DNA from: Marinifilum_A sediminis
GTDB taxonomy: Bacteria > Bacteroidota > Bacteroidia > Bacteroidales > Marinifilaceae
NCBI GenBank assembly: GCA_947496465.1
Contig: CANMCX010000001.1
Span: 1 to 64,000 of the forward strand
Direction: 5' to 3'
Length of the DNA: 64,000 bases
In this document: one piece after another, positions 37,884 through 47,108 of the stretch
Numbering within the stretch: position 1 is the stretch's first letter
Layout: every line of letters starts with the position of its first letter
Translations under genes and position numbers: made by a program
The notes under the pieces: model-generated
What the model was told of the DNA's origin: nothing
What the model saw: only the letters and a program-made list of their open reading frames with translations
The model's database searches: none

Positions 37884-37915
37884 TTAGCAAGAAGAAATTA
37901 ACTTCTCCTTGCTAA
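37884..37915 (-). terminator. Candidate intercistronic stem-loop
   Basis: TTAGCAAG (37884-37891) pairs with CTTGCTAA (37908-37915), with additional AAG/CTT pairing in the loop. It lies 11 bases past the stop of the metallopeptidase-like lipoprotein gene. No T-tail follows on the minus strand, so processing or partial termination is more likely than full termination. Confidence 0.4.
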
Positions 37916-37925
37916 TTATTATTTG

Positions 37926-38816
37926 TTATTTATTTTTATCGCCTATGGATTGAATGTCAAAATCAAATTCTTTCTGAATATGGTTGATCAAAATATTGTA
38001 TTTATCTTGGAGTTTAGGATACCCTTCCATCATTACAGTCATCTCTTCTTTGGAATGAGAAAGTATTTTTTCGAAGAATTGTTCTACATCTACCTCTTCA
38101 TCCGGAGTCCAAAAATAATAACCCCCATTAGGTTTACCATCTTTATCCGCCCAAAATCCATAATTTTTAATATCTATTTTTGAATTGTCCTCATTCTCGC
38201 TTAAAGTTTTTAGGTTTACATGATAGTATCCCTCAGAAGGCTTATAAAATGAGGAAGGAATTATCAACTTATCATTAGCTCTCAAATACCCCATCCAAAA
38301 ATTATAATTAATAGCAGCTTTGGATTGATTAAAATCTTCATCGTTAATATTCACAATACCATCACGTATTTTACCAACAGCGATATATGCTGTGCCTGAT
38401 TCGGAGAATTTATCCAATTTACCGCGAGAACCCGGTTCATTTATCGAATCAGCTAACATAATTTTGGTTGGCAAATATTGCTTTTTAAAATCTTCAGAAT
38501 ACAATCCAAACAGTACATTTTCAACATGTTGAATTCCCCTAAATAAAATCTCTTTATCTTTTTGTTGAGCAAAAGTCACCTCCTTTTTTATACTAAAATC
38601 CCATTGATAATCTAAGGTATCATATTCATATGTAATGTAAGATCCATATTGATTGTAAAATTCATAGATATAATGATCCAAAGGTTCAGAACTATCTACT
38701 GGCTTTAAATCATCAATACCAAGTTCGGAGCTAATGCTGTCTTCATTATAGCAAGAAGAAAGACCAATTGCTAAACAAAAAACTATTGCAGTAATGTATC
38801 TATTTTTTTTATTCAT
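37926..38816 (-). CDS. SusD-linked putative metallopeptidase lipoprotein (Peptidase_Mx1-like) lacking HExxH
   Basis: 296 residues. Lipobox IGLSSC gives Cys22. The order of features follows the zinc-binding metallopeptidase-like lipoproteins found after SusD genes in Bacteroidota: LDHYIYEFYNQYGSYITYEYD near the start, a KKQYLPTKIMLADS block, and an ending with SHSKEEM and KYNILINHIQKEFDFDI. In that family an HExxH zinc motif is expected at about residues 171-175. Here the aligned residues are YNFWM, so both histidines and the glutamate are missing. If the family call is right, it is a catalytically dead member, perhaps a peptide-binding protein. It starts 8 bases after susD stops. The family call comes from pattern memory, not a profile search. 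Confidence 0.65.
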   Translation of the reverse strand: MNKKNRYITAIVFCLAIGLSSCYNEDSISSELGIDDLKPVDSSEPLDHYIYEFYNQYGSYITYEYDTLDYQWDFSIKKEVTFAQQKDKEILFRGIQHVENVLFGLYSEDFKKQYLPTKIMLADSINEPGSRGKLDKFSESGTAYIAVGKIRDGIVNINDEDFNQSKAAINYNFWMGYLRANDKLIIPSSFYKPSEGYYHVNLKTLSENEDNSKIDIKNYGFWADKDGKPNGGYYFWTPDEEVDVEQFFEKILSHSKEEMTVMMEGYPKLQDKYNILINHIQKEFDFDIQSIGDKNK

Positions 38817-38824
38817 AACTTCTG

Positions 38825-40231
38825 TTAGTTTTCAGGATTTCTTTCCGGTCTATCAATATTTTTTATCTCTTTATTATTTGTAGTTACAGCAAATGGCAAC
38901 GGTAGTGTATATGCCGGATCGTCCTGCTTAAGAACATAAGTTTCAATAACATCATTCTTTTTATCTCGGATAAATACATGTGTTATGCTAGGGCGATCCC
39001 ACCTTCTCAGGTCGAACCATCTATGTCTTTCAAAACAAAATTCCATTCTTCTTTCTTCACGAATAATATTAATGGCTTCCTCTTTTGTAGTAGCCTCACG
39101 CATATAATCCGCTGAAGAAAATCGATTCGATCTTAATTTATTAATATCCTTCATTGCCTTATCAATTTCACCAGATTCGGCATAAGCTTCCGCTCTATTC
39201 AAATACAATTCAGAAGTTCGCATGGCAAAGCCAAATACACCTGTAGTTTCGCCACTGCCATTTTTTTTGGGCAAACCGCTTTTGAAGAAGTTTTGCTTTC
39301 TTAAATCACCCGAAACATACAAATTGCCAAGATCATCAGATATGGGAAAATTTGATTTGTAAATATATCCACTACTATAATAAGGTGTCACTTCCTCCCC
39401 ATAAGAAAATATTATTTCCGGATTCTTATAGTTAATAAACCTGTCGGAAGGATTTTTACTATTTAAATCGTAAAGAGCAGATTTATTAGCTAGTGCCAAA
39501 TTTGCAAATTTAATCGCCTCGGTATATTTCTTTTGATACAAAGCAACACGTGAAGCAAAAAGATATGCTGCATTAATATTTATCTTAAAATTATCCTTTT
39601 CCTTATTTGAGGATAAAAGTAAATCGATAGCAGTTTCTAAATCCTCTTCAATAAAGCTGTAATTTTTGGCAACAGAAGATCTCAAAAATTGCTTATCCTC
39701 CATTCCTGTTACATCATTAATCGGCACTCCTAAATCGATACTTGCAGTTTCCTGATTAAAAGGTTGCCCATAAAGATTTACTAGCATAAAGTAATTCCAT
39801 GCTCTTAAAAAATGAGCTTGTCCCATTACATCCTCTTTATCTGTCAAACTTCCACTAGCATCAGGAAGATCCTCTAAAGTCATATTACAAATCAAGATGG
39901 AATGATAGTACCACTCCCATGCATCATCGCTATTACGAGCTCCTGAGATAGCCATTTCCGGATCAGCTTGCCAAGCATAATATCCATATGCTTTCTCCCT
40001 GGCATCTGAGAATCCTCTGGTTTTAGCATAGCTTTTCACATCATCTGTCATCAAATCCAGATATTTAGCCACCATATCTTGAGCCCTCATATAAGCTTCA
40101 CCGTATAATAGCTCATCATATTCCTGCACCGTTTCGGGTATAATTTTATCTTTAGGTATTTCTTCAAGAAAATCATCGCAAGAAGAAAACAACAATAAAA
40201 ACAGTATTGTATATATATTATATCTCATCAT
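38825..40231 (-). CDS. RagB/SusD-family nutrient uptake lipoprotein
   Basis: 468 residues. Lipobox LLFSSC places the lipid anchor at Cys18, followed by DDFLEEIPKDKIIPETV, a standard SusD opening. TPR-like core elements (GQAHFLRAWNYFMLVNLYG, YLFASRVALYQKKYTEAI) and the C-terminal ERRMEFCFERHRWFDLRRW plus LPLPFA blocks are present. It acts as the surface lid of the SusC encoded 9 bases upstream. Followed closely by the metallopeptidase-like lipoprotein, so the three form one operon. Two adjacent Met codons make 40231 or 40228 the start. Confidence 0.95.
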   Translation of the reverse strand: MMRYNIYTILFLLLFSSCDDFLEEIPKDKIIPETVQEYDELLYGEAYMRAQDMVAKYLDLMTDDVKSYAKTRGFSDAREKAYGYYAWQADPEMAISGARNSDDAWEWYYHSILICNMTLEDLPDASGSLTDKEDVMGQAHFLRAWNYFMLVNLYGQPFNQETASIDLGVPINDVTGMEDKQFLRSSVAKNYSFIEEDLETAIDLLLSSNKEKDNFKININAAYLFASRVALYQKKYTEAIKFANLALANKSALYDLNSKNPSDRFINYKNPEIIFSYGEEVTPYYSSGYIYKSNFPISDDLGNLYVSGDLRKQNFFKSGLPKKNGSGETTGVFGFAMRTSELYLNRAEAYAESGEIDKAMKDINKLRSNRFSSADYMREATTKEEAINIIREERRMEFCFERHRWFDLRRWDRPSITHVFIRDKKNDVIETYVLKQDDPAYTLPLPFAVTTNNKEIKNIDRPERNPEN

Positions 40232-40240
40232 TATTAGTAT

Positions 40241-43200
40241 TTAAAAAGTAACATCAAAACCAAGCGTATAAGTAGGAGTCATCGGTATTGCTCCGGTGTT
40301 CTTTGAGAAGGAAATTTGCTCAGGGTCTCTACCTCTTAATTTTTTATCTTTTAAGGTCCAAACATTACTAACCTCTACTCTAAAATTTGCATCCGACACA
40401 TGTAGTTTATCGCAAATATGCTCCGAAAAAGAATGTTTTAACGAAAGAGTTCGAAGTCGTAAGTAATCGCCAGAAGCAACTCTTAAATCTGACTTGTTGT
40501 ACATTTCCCATTTATTTTTAGCTATTTCAATCTGTCTTCCATTACCAAATATTGAAGGCGTCATATCAAGCGGATCGTTTGACAAAGTAGGTATATTAGT
40601 ATGTTTCTCATCGCCTGGTTTTCTCCATCGATTCACAAATACATCATCCATGTTTTGTTGTGGATTGGGCAGATGTTGTCCTGTACTTTCGTAAAGTGGA
40701 TTTAATCGAATATCTCGTCCTAAGCTATAGAAGAAAATCGCTCCTATTGACCATTTTTTATACCGTAGTGTAGTCGAGAAACCTCCTTCTATATCCGGCG
40801 TTCTTTTACCTGAAAAAGCAAGCATCTTTGCATACATTTCTTCCTTTGTTATGCCATCGGTTTCCTCTATGTCTTTATAGGTTGGTAAGCCATTTTCATC
40901 GAGGCCACCAAATTTATAGGAATAAAATGAGTTTAATGCCTTTCCAGGGATTACTGCATTGCCAGATAAATACTCTTCATAGGTCAAATCAGAGGTTCCT
41001 GCATCGGTAACCGTATTTATGTTCCTTCCTCCATTCACTGATAAATTCCATGTAAAATTCTTGCTTCTTATTGGGGTCATATTGATATTAATATCAAATC
41101 CTTTATTTTCAATATTCCCTGCATTTAAAGTCATTGAATTGCTTCCTGTGGTAATAGATACATCGCGAGACACAATCATATCCTCTCCTTTTTTCTTATA
41201 TAAATCAACATTTCCACTAATTCTACCATTAAAAACAGTAAAATCTAAAGCCAGGTTGTATGATTTAGTTTTTTCCCATCTTAACATAGGATTGGGAAGC
41301 ATATCTAATGTTGAAACCAAGTGCCCCGAAGTTGCATCACGTGAACCAAGATTAACCAATAAATTAGGGCTTGCATTACTAGCAATATTTCCTTGAACTC
41401 CGTAGGATCCACGTATAGATAATTGATTCAACCAAAGCATATTCTTAAACCACTTTTCATTGTGCATATTCCATCGTCCGGAAACAGACCATACTGGTAA
41501 GAACCGATTGTCTTTATCCTGTCCAAATTTATTTGATCCATCAGCTCTAATATTAAAATTAGCAATGTATCTGTAATCGTAAGAATAGGTAAAGGTTCCA
41601 TAAAAGGACATTACATTTGTTAAACGATCAGTAATGACATCCTTAAATCTCTCAACCCGTTCTCTATATTTAGGAAATTTAATCATATCTGCATCTACAA
41701 ATTGATTTCCCCGATCGGGAAGATATCCCATTTGTGTAGTCTTAATTCCATCGTATTGAGAAGAACGAAATTCAGTACCTACCGTAGTACTTATTTCATG
41801 TTTATCAAAAAATGTCTTCTTGTAATTCAAATCCGATCGTACCGAATAAGAAGTGTGTTTTGTATCATCATTCGTAATCTGACCTCCATATGGTAACTCG
41901 CACTGTCCTGTGTAAAAATGATCATCTAAATTAGTCGGGAAAGGATCACCCAAATTCAAATATCTCAAACCAGCGGCAATATGTGTTTTATCATTAAACC
42001 ATTCCTTTTGATAAGTATTACTTCTATTAAGACTAATCACACTTCCCAATCGTAAATCTGGCAACAATTGATAGTTTAAATTAGCAACAAAATTGAGGGA
42101 TTGATTTTCAATATTACGCCCTGAATTATCCAATTCATTTAAAATATTAAATTGTAAAGGAACATCATGTCCTTGAGATTTATTATAATAAGACAAGCTA
42201 CCATCCTGGTTATGGCTTGAAATAGCTCGAGAGGTTTGGTAAGCATATTGGAAAGGATCAATGGCGGAATGCTGATAATTTCTTTCACTGGCAGATACCC
42301 TCAATTGCAAACCAACATTCAGTTTTTCTGTTAGTTTACTATTAATTTTCATTGTAGCATTGTATTGCTTCAAATCATTGCCCTTAAAGGTGCCATTGCT
42401 ATTGGTAAATCCTCCTGAAAAATAATAGTTGGTTTTCTCGTTGGCGCCAGAAATGCTAAGGTTGTGTTTTTGTGAAACAGAATTTCGAAATAAAATATCC
42501 AGCCAATCTGTATTTTGCTCTTCAAAGAACTTTACCTTCTCAAGAAATTCAGTGTAACTTATTTTTTTCGCATAAAAATCGTACAAGGCTCCCTCATAGG
42601 ATACATGAGCAGGAGGCTGATTATAAAGCAATCCTCTCTCCACTGCTTCCTTTGATACATCAATTCTTTCTTTTGAATTCATCCTATTCAAATTTTTATA
42701 AGAAGGACGTTCATTAAAAGTAAAATTTGTTGAGTATTGGACTTTCGCCGGTCCTATTTTTCCTTTTTTCGTAGTAATAACAATTACACCATTGGCAGCT
42801 TTAACTCCGTAAATAGCTGTGGCTGAAGCATCTTTCAATACATCAATTCGTTCAATATCTTCTGGATTTAGTGAAGAAATCGCATTACCAATCAGGTTTA
42901 TATTATCCAATGAATTCAACTCTGTTGGAGATAATGGAACCGGATCTTCCAGAATTACACCATCTACCACCCAAACTGGCTCACGATTGCCTGAAATAGA
43001 AGAAGCTCCACGTATTCTAATTTTAGGAGCTACACCTGGAGTCGAAGTGTTGTTAACGACGGATAATCCTGCAATTTTCCCCTGCAGCATATTATCAACC
43101 GATAAGGCTCCTCCTTCTTTAATTTGCTCTGCATTAACGGTAATAACTGAAGAAGAAAGCTTTCGTTTTTCGATTTTCTGATAACCTGTAACTACAATCT

Positions 43201-43837
43201 CCTTCAATTTTTCTGCAGCCGATTGTAAGGTCACATTTATTTCTGTTTTATCTCCGAGAGTAATCTCCTGATTGATCATCCCTACAAAGCTATAAACCAA
43301 CACTTCTGCCTTCTCAGGTACTACAATCTTATATTTACCATTTACATCAGTTGTCGTTCCCAAAAAAGAACCCTTAACTATAACTGTAACTCCAGGAAGA
43401 GCCAATCCATCATTATCAATGACTTTCCCGTTAATAGTTTTCTTTTCTTTTTGCTCTTTGAGAATAGGCTCTGGTACTCTGTCAACAACCATTATCACCT
43501 CATCCTGAAATTTACATTCCATATTCGTATTCTCAAAGATCGCATCAAGTACTTTATCAACTCTCTTATCTGTAACATCAATATTGATAGCATCCAATTC
43601 AACAATTTTATCTTCGTTGTAGATAAAACAAAGACCTGTTTGAGTCTTGATTTCATTAAGTACATCTAAAATCTCAGCGTCTTCAAACTCAAAACTTACT
43701 TTCTGATCTTGAGAATAAACTCCAGCTGCTGCACTTAAAGAGAATGCCAATGTTAAAAAGAACACCAATTTCATTGCCAATAGGATTTTTAGCCATCTCC
43801 GTTTCGGGAAATGCACCAATAAATGGTTTTTTTTCAT
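40241..43837 (-). CDS. SusC/RagA TonB-dependent receptor with STN signalling domain
   Basis: 1198 residues. After a basic N-terminus and signal segment (LKILLAMKLVFFLTLAFS) comes an STN domain (KVSFEFEDAEILDVLNEI ... LDAIFENTNMECKF), then a carboxypeptidase-like domain (INGKVIDNDGLALPGVTVIV), the plug with DIERIDVLKDASATAIYGVKAANGVIVITTKKG, and the barrel ending LGFDVTF. The STN domain ties it to the FecR and sigma factor upstream. Directly followed by its SusD. Nearby proteases and the absence of glycan enzymes suggest protein or peptide uptake (inference). Confidence 0.95.
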   Translation of the reverse strand: MKKNHLLVHFPKRRWLKILLAMKLVFFLTLAFSLSAAAGVYSQDQKVSFEFEDAEILDVLNEIKTQTGLCFIYNEDKIVELDAINIDVTDKRVDKVLDAIFENTNMECKFQDEVIMVVDRVPEPILKEQKEKKTINGKVIDNDGLALPGVTVIVKGSFLGTTTDVNGKYKIVVPEKAEVLVYSFVGMINQEITLGDKTEINVTLQSAAEKLKEIVVTGYQKIEKRKLSSSVITVNAEQIKEGGALSVDNMLQGKIAGLSVVNNTSTPGVAPKIRIRGASSISGNREPVWVVDGVILEDPVPLSPTELNSLDNINLIGNAISSLNPEDIERIDVLKDASATAIYGVKAANGVIVITTKKGKIGPAKVQYSTNFTFNERPSYKNLNRMNSKERIDVSKEAVERGLLYNQPPAHVSYEGALYDFYAKKISYTEFLEKVKFFEEQNTDWLDILFRNSVSQKHNLSISGANEKTNYYFSGGFTNSNGTFKGNDLKQYNATMKINSKLTEKLNVGLQLRVSASERNYQHSAIDPFQYAYQTSRAISSHNQDGSLSYYNKSQGHDVPLQFNILNELDNSGRNIENQSLNFVANLNYQLLPDLRLGSVISLNRSNTYQKEWFNDKTHIAAGLRYLNLGDPFPTNLDDHFYTGQCELPYGGQITNDDTKHTSYSVRSDLNYKKTFFDKHEISTTVGTEFRSSQYDGIKTTQMGYLPDRGNQFVDADMIKFPKYRERVERFKDVITDRLTNVMSFYGTFTYSYDYRYIANFNIRADGSNKFGQDKDNRFLPVWSVSGRWNMHNEKWFKNMLWLNQLSIRGSYGVQGNIASNASPNLLVNLGSRDATSGHLVSTLDMLPNPMLRWEKTKSYNLALDFTVFNGRISGNVDLYKKKGEDMIVSRDVSITTGSNSMTLNAGNIENKGFDININMTPIRSKNFTWNLSVNGGRNINTVTDAGTSDLTYEEYLSGNAVIPGKALNSFYSYKFGGLDENGLPTYKDIEETDGITKEEMYAKMLAFSGKRTPDIEGGFSTTLRYKKWSIGAIFFYSLGRDIRLNPLYESTGQHLPNPQQNMDDVFVNRWRKPGDEKHTNIPTLSNDPLDMTPSIFGNGRQIEIAKNKWEMYNKSDLRVASGDYLRLRTLSLKHSFSEHICDKLHVSDANFRVEVSNVWTLKDKKLRGRDPEQISFSKNTGAIPMTPTYTLGFDVTF

Positions 43838-43907
43838 AATTTTGTATTGAAATGAGTTAACATTTGAATAGAAACCTCCAAGAATCTATTCGATTATTTA
43901 ATTCTAA

Positions 43908-43933
43908 ACGGAAGGTTCTGCAAAACCTTCCGT
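43908..43933 (-). terminator. Hairpin between fecR and the SusC gene
   Basis: ACGGAAGGTT (43908-43917) pairs perfectly with AACCTTCCGT (43924-43933) around a 6-nt loop. It starts 17 bases after the fecR stop. The T-run is on the plus side (43933-43939), and the minus strand has a weaker TTTAG tail. It is placed like the hairpin at 25096-25129 in the other locus. Confidence 0.7.
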
Positions 43934-43950
43934 TTTTTTATTTATATATA

Positions 43951-45108
43951 TTATTTTGCCATTACAACAATTGTATTATTATTAATTTCAAATTTTGCAT
44001 CTGATGTTTTCTGAATGAAATACAACAACTTTCTAACATCAGAATATCGTTTCATGTCTCCTGAAAAACGAAAGTCTTTACACTCCTCGTTCATATAGAA
44101 AATTTTAACATTGTACCAACGTTCCAAACGTAACATGATATTTTCCAAACTTTCGTTTTCAAATACAAAATCTCCATTCTTCCACGCGATATAAGGTCTT
44201 ACATTCACCTTTTTAATTTGCACCAGTCCAGTTTCATGATTTACCACTCCTAATTCTCCAGGTTTCAATTTAAATTCTTTAGCTCTCGAATTAGCTCTTA
44301 TTCCAACCGATCCTTCCACCAACACCGTCTTTATCACATCATGATTGTATGCATTTACACAGAATTCTGTCCCATAAACCTTTACTTGCTGATTATAAGA
44401 ATTCACAATAAATGCCTTATTCTTGTTATGAGTAACTTCAAAATAAGCTTCTCCTTTCAAATACACTTGTCTGTCGTCACCATTAAATTGTACAGGATAT
44501 TTTAATTCAGAATCGGCATTCAACCACACTTTAGTTCCATCCGCCAATTGTAAATTGAATTCATTCCCACGTGGAACTTTTAGGGTATTGTAAATTAATT
44601 TCTGAGTTTCACTTTGCTTTTGATCATACTCCAAACCTGTTAAAGAATCTATTTGAATTAAAGAACCATTTTTTTCCTTTATCTCTTTGCTTTGATTCTC
44701 AATCTCAACTTTCTTTCCATTTGATAAGATTAGTTGAGCTCCTTTTTTACCGGGTTGAATTGGTAATAAGGATGCAATCACTTCTTGATTTTCCTGATAT
44801 TGATTCCAAAGTAACGGTGTAGATATACCGAATAAGATAATAACGCTTGCCGCAACAGCAATATAAGTGAAGTAACGAACCTTGGCAGATAATTTCTTCT
44901 CAAATTTCTTGAACTCTTTCTCCGAATCAATTTGTGTAGATTTTAAACTCCATCGAGTATAAATTACTTTCCGAAGTATTTTCTCGTATATTTTTCGGTT
45001 TACATCTGATTCATTTATCCATACTTCTATAGTTATTCGTTCAGATTCTTTGAGTTCATCCGAAATATAATCGATTAAGTCTTGATATTTTTGATCGCTA
45101 ATATTCAT
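43951..45108 (-). CDS. FecR-family anti-sigma factor
   Basis: 385 residues: a cytoplasmic sigma-binding region (about 1-90; LIDYISDELKESERITIEVWI), a membrane helix (FTYIAVAASVIILFGISTPLL), a periplasmic FecR domain (PRGNEFNLQLADGTKVWLNADSEL, GEAYFEVTHN, VYGTEFCVNAYN) and a C-terminal DUF4974 domain (FENESLENIMLRLERWYNVKI). It should hold the upstream sigma factor until the STN receptor is loaded. The insert between helix and FecR core (LLPIQPGKKGAQLILSNGK) is longer than in the other FecR of this window. Confidence 0.95.
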   Translation of the reverse strand: MNISDQKYQDLIDYISDELKESERITIEVWINESDVNRKIYEKILRKVIYTRWSLKSTQIDSEKEFKKFEKKLSAKVRYFTYIAVAASVIILFGISTPLLWNQYQENQEVIASLLPIQPGKKGAQLILSNGKKVEIENQSKEIKEKNGSLIQIDSLTGLEYDQKQSETQKLIYNTLKVPRGNEFNLQLADGTKVWLNADSELKYPVQFNGDDRQVYLKGEAYFEVTHNKNKAFIVNSYNQQVKVYGTEFCVNAYNHDVIKTVLVEGSVGIRANSRAKEFKLKPGELGVVNHETGLVQIKKVNVRPYIAWKNGDFVFENESLENIMLRLERWYNVKIFYMNEECKDFRFSGDMKRYSDVRKLLYFIQKTSDAKFEINNNTIVVMAK

Positions 45109-45181
45109 TTGTACTGGTATAAAAGTGTAGTTTCACAACAAGTACAAGTAAAAATTAAAAACGGTTGACAAAATAAATCAA

Positions 45182-45745
45182 CTATTTTGCAAAAAAGTAC
45201 AAAAGAAAATAATCGCTGAGTTTTTCGGAGTTAATTCTAAGAGTTTTAAGAGAACGAACTAAATGAGTCTTTATCGTTGAAACTGTAACACTTAATTCAT
45301 CGGCAGCTTCCTGATATTTCATTCCTCGTAAGTAGATACATTTTATAACCTCTTTACCGTTTGCAGGCAACTTCTCAACTTCGACGAGAATTTTAGCTAT
45401 GATCTCTTCCCTGTTAGATTCGTATTCTTCATAAATTTTATCGAATAGTTCTAGTTCGCAAGTATTCTTTAAAAGATCCTTCTTTTTTAATTTACTAAAA
45501 CAAGCATTTTTTACCGCTACATGAAGATAGGAAGGTAATTTGTCTGGATTCAGATTGCGGTAATTTTTTTTCTTCCAGATATTCACAAATAAATCTTGTA
45601 CCAAATCTTTTGATTGGTCTAAATCGTTTAAAAAAGTATCTGCCCAAATCACAAGTGATTCAAAATACTTTTTAAACAAAAGGTTCATTCCTTGCTTGTT
45701 ATCAGACGACAACAGCTCACATATGTATTGATCAGTGGTTCTCAT
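45182..45745 (-). CDS. ECF RNA polymerase sigma-70 factor (Bacteroidetes type)
   Basis: 187 residues with region 2 (LFKKYFESLVIWADTFLND, DLVQDLFVNIWKKKNYR) and region 4 (KLPANGKEVIKCIYLRGMKYQEAADEL, VSTIKTHLVRSL helix-turn-helix). It pairs with the FecR 73 bases downstream and should drive the SusC-SusD-peptidase genes of the second locus. The long spacer between regions 2 and 4 is typical of the group. Its own promoter was not identified. Confidence 0.95.
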   Translation of the reverse strand: MRTTDQYICELLSSDNKQGMNLLFKKYFESLVIWADTFLNDLDQSKDLVQDLFVNIWKKKNYRNLNPDKLPSYLHVAVKNACFSKLKKKDLLKNTCELELFDKIYEEYESNREEIIAKILVEVEKLPANGKEVIKCIYLRGMKYQEAADELSVTVSTIKTHLVRSLKTLRINSEKLSDYFLLYFFAK

Positions 45746-45831
45746 GGTATAGTTGGGTGATCAAAGAATGCAATTATTTTTGTTTTCTGCAAACCATTTT
45801 TTAACATTAACTTATCCTTGTAAGCACAAAA

Positions 45832-45857
45832 AAGCTCTGAGTTTCCACTCAGAGCTT
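45832..45857 (-). terminator. Rho-independent terminator of tdh
   Basis: A perfect 11-bp stem (AAGCTCTGAGT 45832-45842, ACTCAGAGCTT 45847-45857) with a 4-nt loop; the A-run 45828-45833 gives a T-run on the minus strand. It lies 24 bases past the tdh stop. Confidence 0.92.
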
Positions 45858-45881
45858 AACATATTTTTAAAAAAAATAATT

Positions 45882-46913
45882 TTATTCCCAATCTAAAATT
45901 ACTTTTCCGCAATTTCCTTCTTCCATGATATCAAAACCTTTTTGGAAATCATCTGCTTTAAAGCGATGTGAAATCATATGAGAAAGATCCAATCCACTCA
46001 TTAACATTTGCTCCATCTGATACCAGGTTTCGTACATCTCACGACCGTAGATACCCTTTAGCTGAAGGCTTTTAAAAATGATATCATTCCAATTTACAGT
46101 TGTTTGTGAAGGAAGAATTCCTAATAATGAGATTTTACCAGAATTGTACATGTGACCAACCATATCGTTAAAAGCAGCAGGAGCTCCTGAACATTCCAAT
46201 CCGATATCAAAACCAATCATTCCCAATTCTTTGATAGCATCATCCAAACTCTCTTTCATTGGATTGATTACACGATCAGCACCCATTTTCTTAGCCAATT
46301 CAATGCGATAAGGATTTGTTTCGGTAGCTACAACATAACGAGCACCAGCAAATTTTGCAATGGCAACGCACATACTACCAATTAATCCGGCTCCTGTTAC
46401 CAAAACATCCTCTCCAATTAAAGGAAAAGAAAGTGCTGTGTGAGTCGCATTTCCAAACGGATCCATGATTGCCAACAATTCGTCATCAATCTTATCACTC
46501 ATCTTCATTAGGTTCGAAGCAGGAATTGCAGCATATTCAGCAAAAATACCATCAATATTTACACCAATTCCAACTGTATTTTCGCAAACGTGTTTACGTC
46601 CTCGGCGACAATTACGACAGTGACCACATGCTATATGACCTTCACCAGTAACACGATCTCCTATTTCGAATCCAGTTACACCTGCTCCAACTTGAGCAAC
46701 TGCACCCACATATTCGTGACCGATAATCATTCCTGGTTTAATGATATTTTGTGACCATTCATCCCATTTGTAAATATGTAAGTCGGTACCGCAAATAGCA
46801 GTTTTTCTAATTTTTACAAGAACGTCGTTTACTCCAATTTCAGGAATATCAACCTCTTCCATCCAAATGCCCTTTTCGGCTTTAGATTTTACTAGAGCTT
46901 TCATTTTTGCCAT
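45882..46913 (-). CDS. tdh: L-threonine 3-dehydrogenase
   Basis: Zinc- and NAD-dependent medium-chain dehydrogenase that oxidises L-threonine to 2-amino-3-ketobutyrate. 343 residues, the length of E. coli Tdh (341). The catalytic zinc site has Cys41 (CGTDLHIYKWDEWS) and His66-Glu67 (GHEYVG). The structural zinc cysteines are Cys96, 99, 102 and 110. The NAD motif is GAGLIG. The Tdh-typical KWDEW and SHRFKADDFQKGF stretches set it apart from other family members. The usual partner gene kbl is not adjacent. It is flanked by its own terminator and a 195-base gap, so it is a single-gene unit. Met4 is an alternative start that would match E. coli better. Confidence 0.93.
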   Translation of the reverse strand: MAKMKALVKSKAEKGIWMEEVDIPEIGVNDVLVKIRKTAICGTDLHIYKWDEWSQNIIKPGMIIGHEYVGAVAQVGAGVTGFEIGDRVTGEGHIACGHCRNCRRGRKHVCENTVGIGVNIDGIFAEYAAIPASNLMKMSDKIDDELLAIMDPFGNATHTALSFPLIGEDVLVTGAGLIGSMCVAIAKFAGARYVVATETNPYRIELAKKMGADRVINPMKESLDDAIKELGMIGFDIGLECSGAPAAFNDMVGHMYNSGKISLLGILPSQTTVNWNDIIFKSLQLKGIYGREMYETWYQMEQMLMSGLDLSHMISHRFKADDFQKGFDIMEEGNCGKVILDWE

Positions 46914-46961
46914 TGTTTCCTAGTGTATTATAGTTTGTTTAAGTATTTCAATTCAATCTAC

Positions 46962-46978
46962 AGACTTATTGTAAGTCT
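46962..46978. promoter_or_regulatory. Perfect 7-bp inverted repeat upstream of tdh
   Basis: AGACTTA-TTG-TAAGTCT lies 49 bases before the tdh start. It could be an operator or a leader hairpin. No regulator gene is adjacent. Confidence 0.35.
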
Positions 46979-47108
46979 TACGCAAAGTAAAAAAACTTGA
47001 GTATAAATTCAACAACTTGAGACTCTATTAAGTAAATAAAACTGAATGATAGTAATTCAACACTCCCAAACAATACAATAAATGGCAATAATAATGCTAC
47101 TGAAGTAA

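Noticed and set aside
42819..43181. 120-codon plus-strand frame inside the SusC gene at 40.2-43.8 kb
   Set aside because: It is a shadow of the conserved plug region on the other strand.
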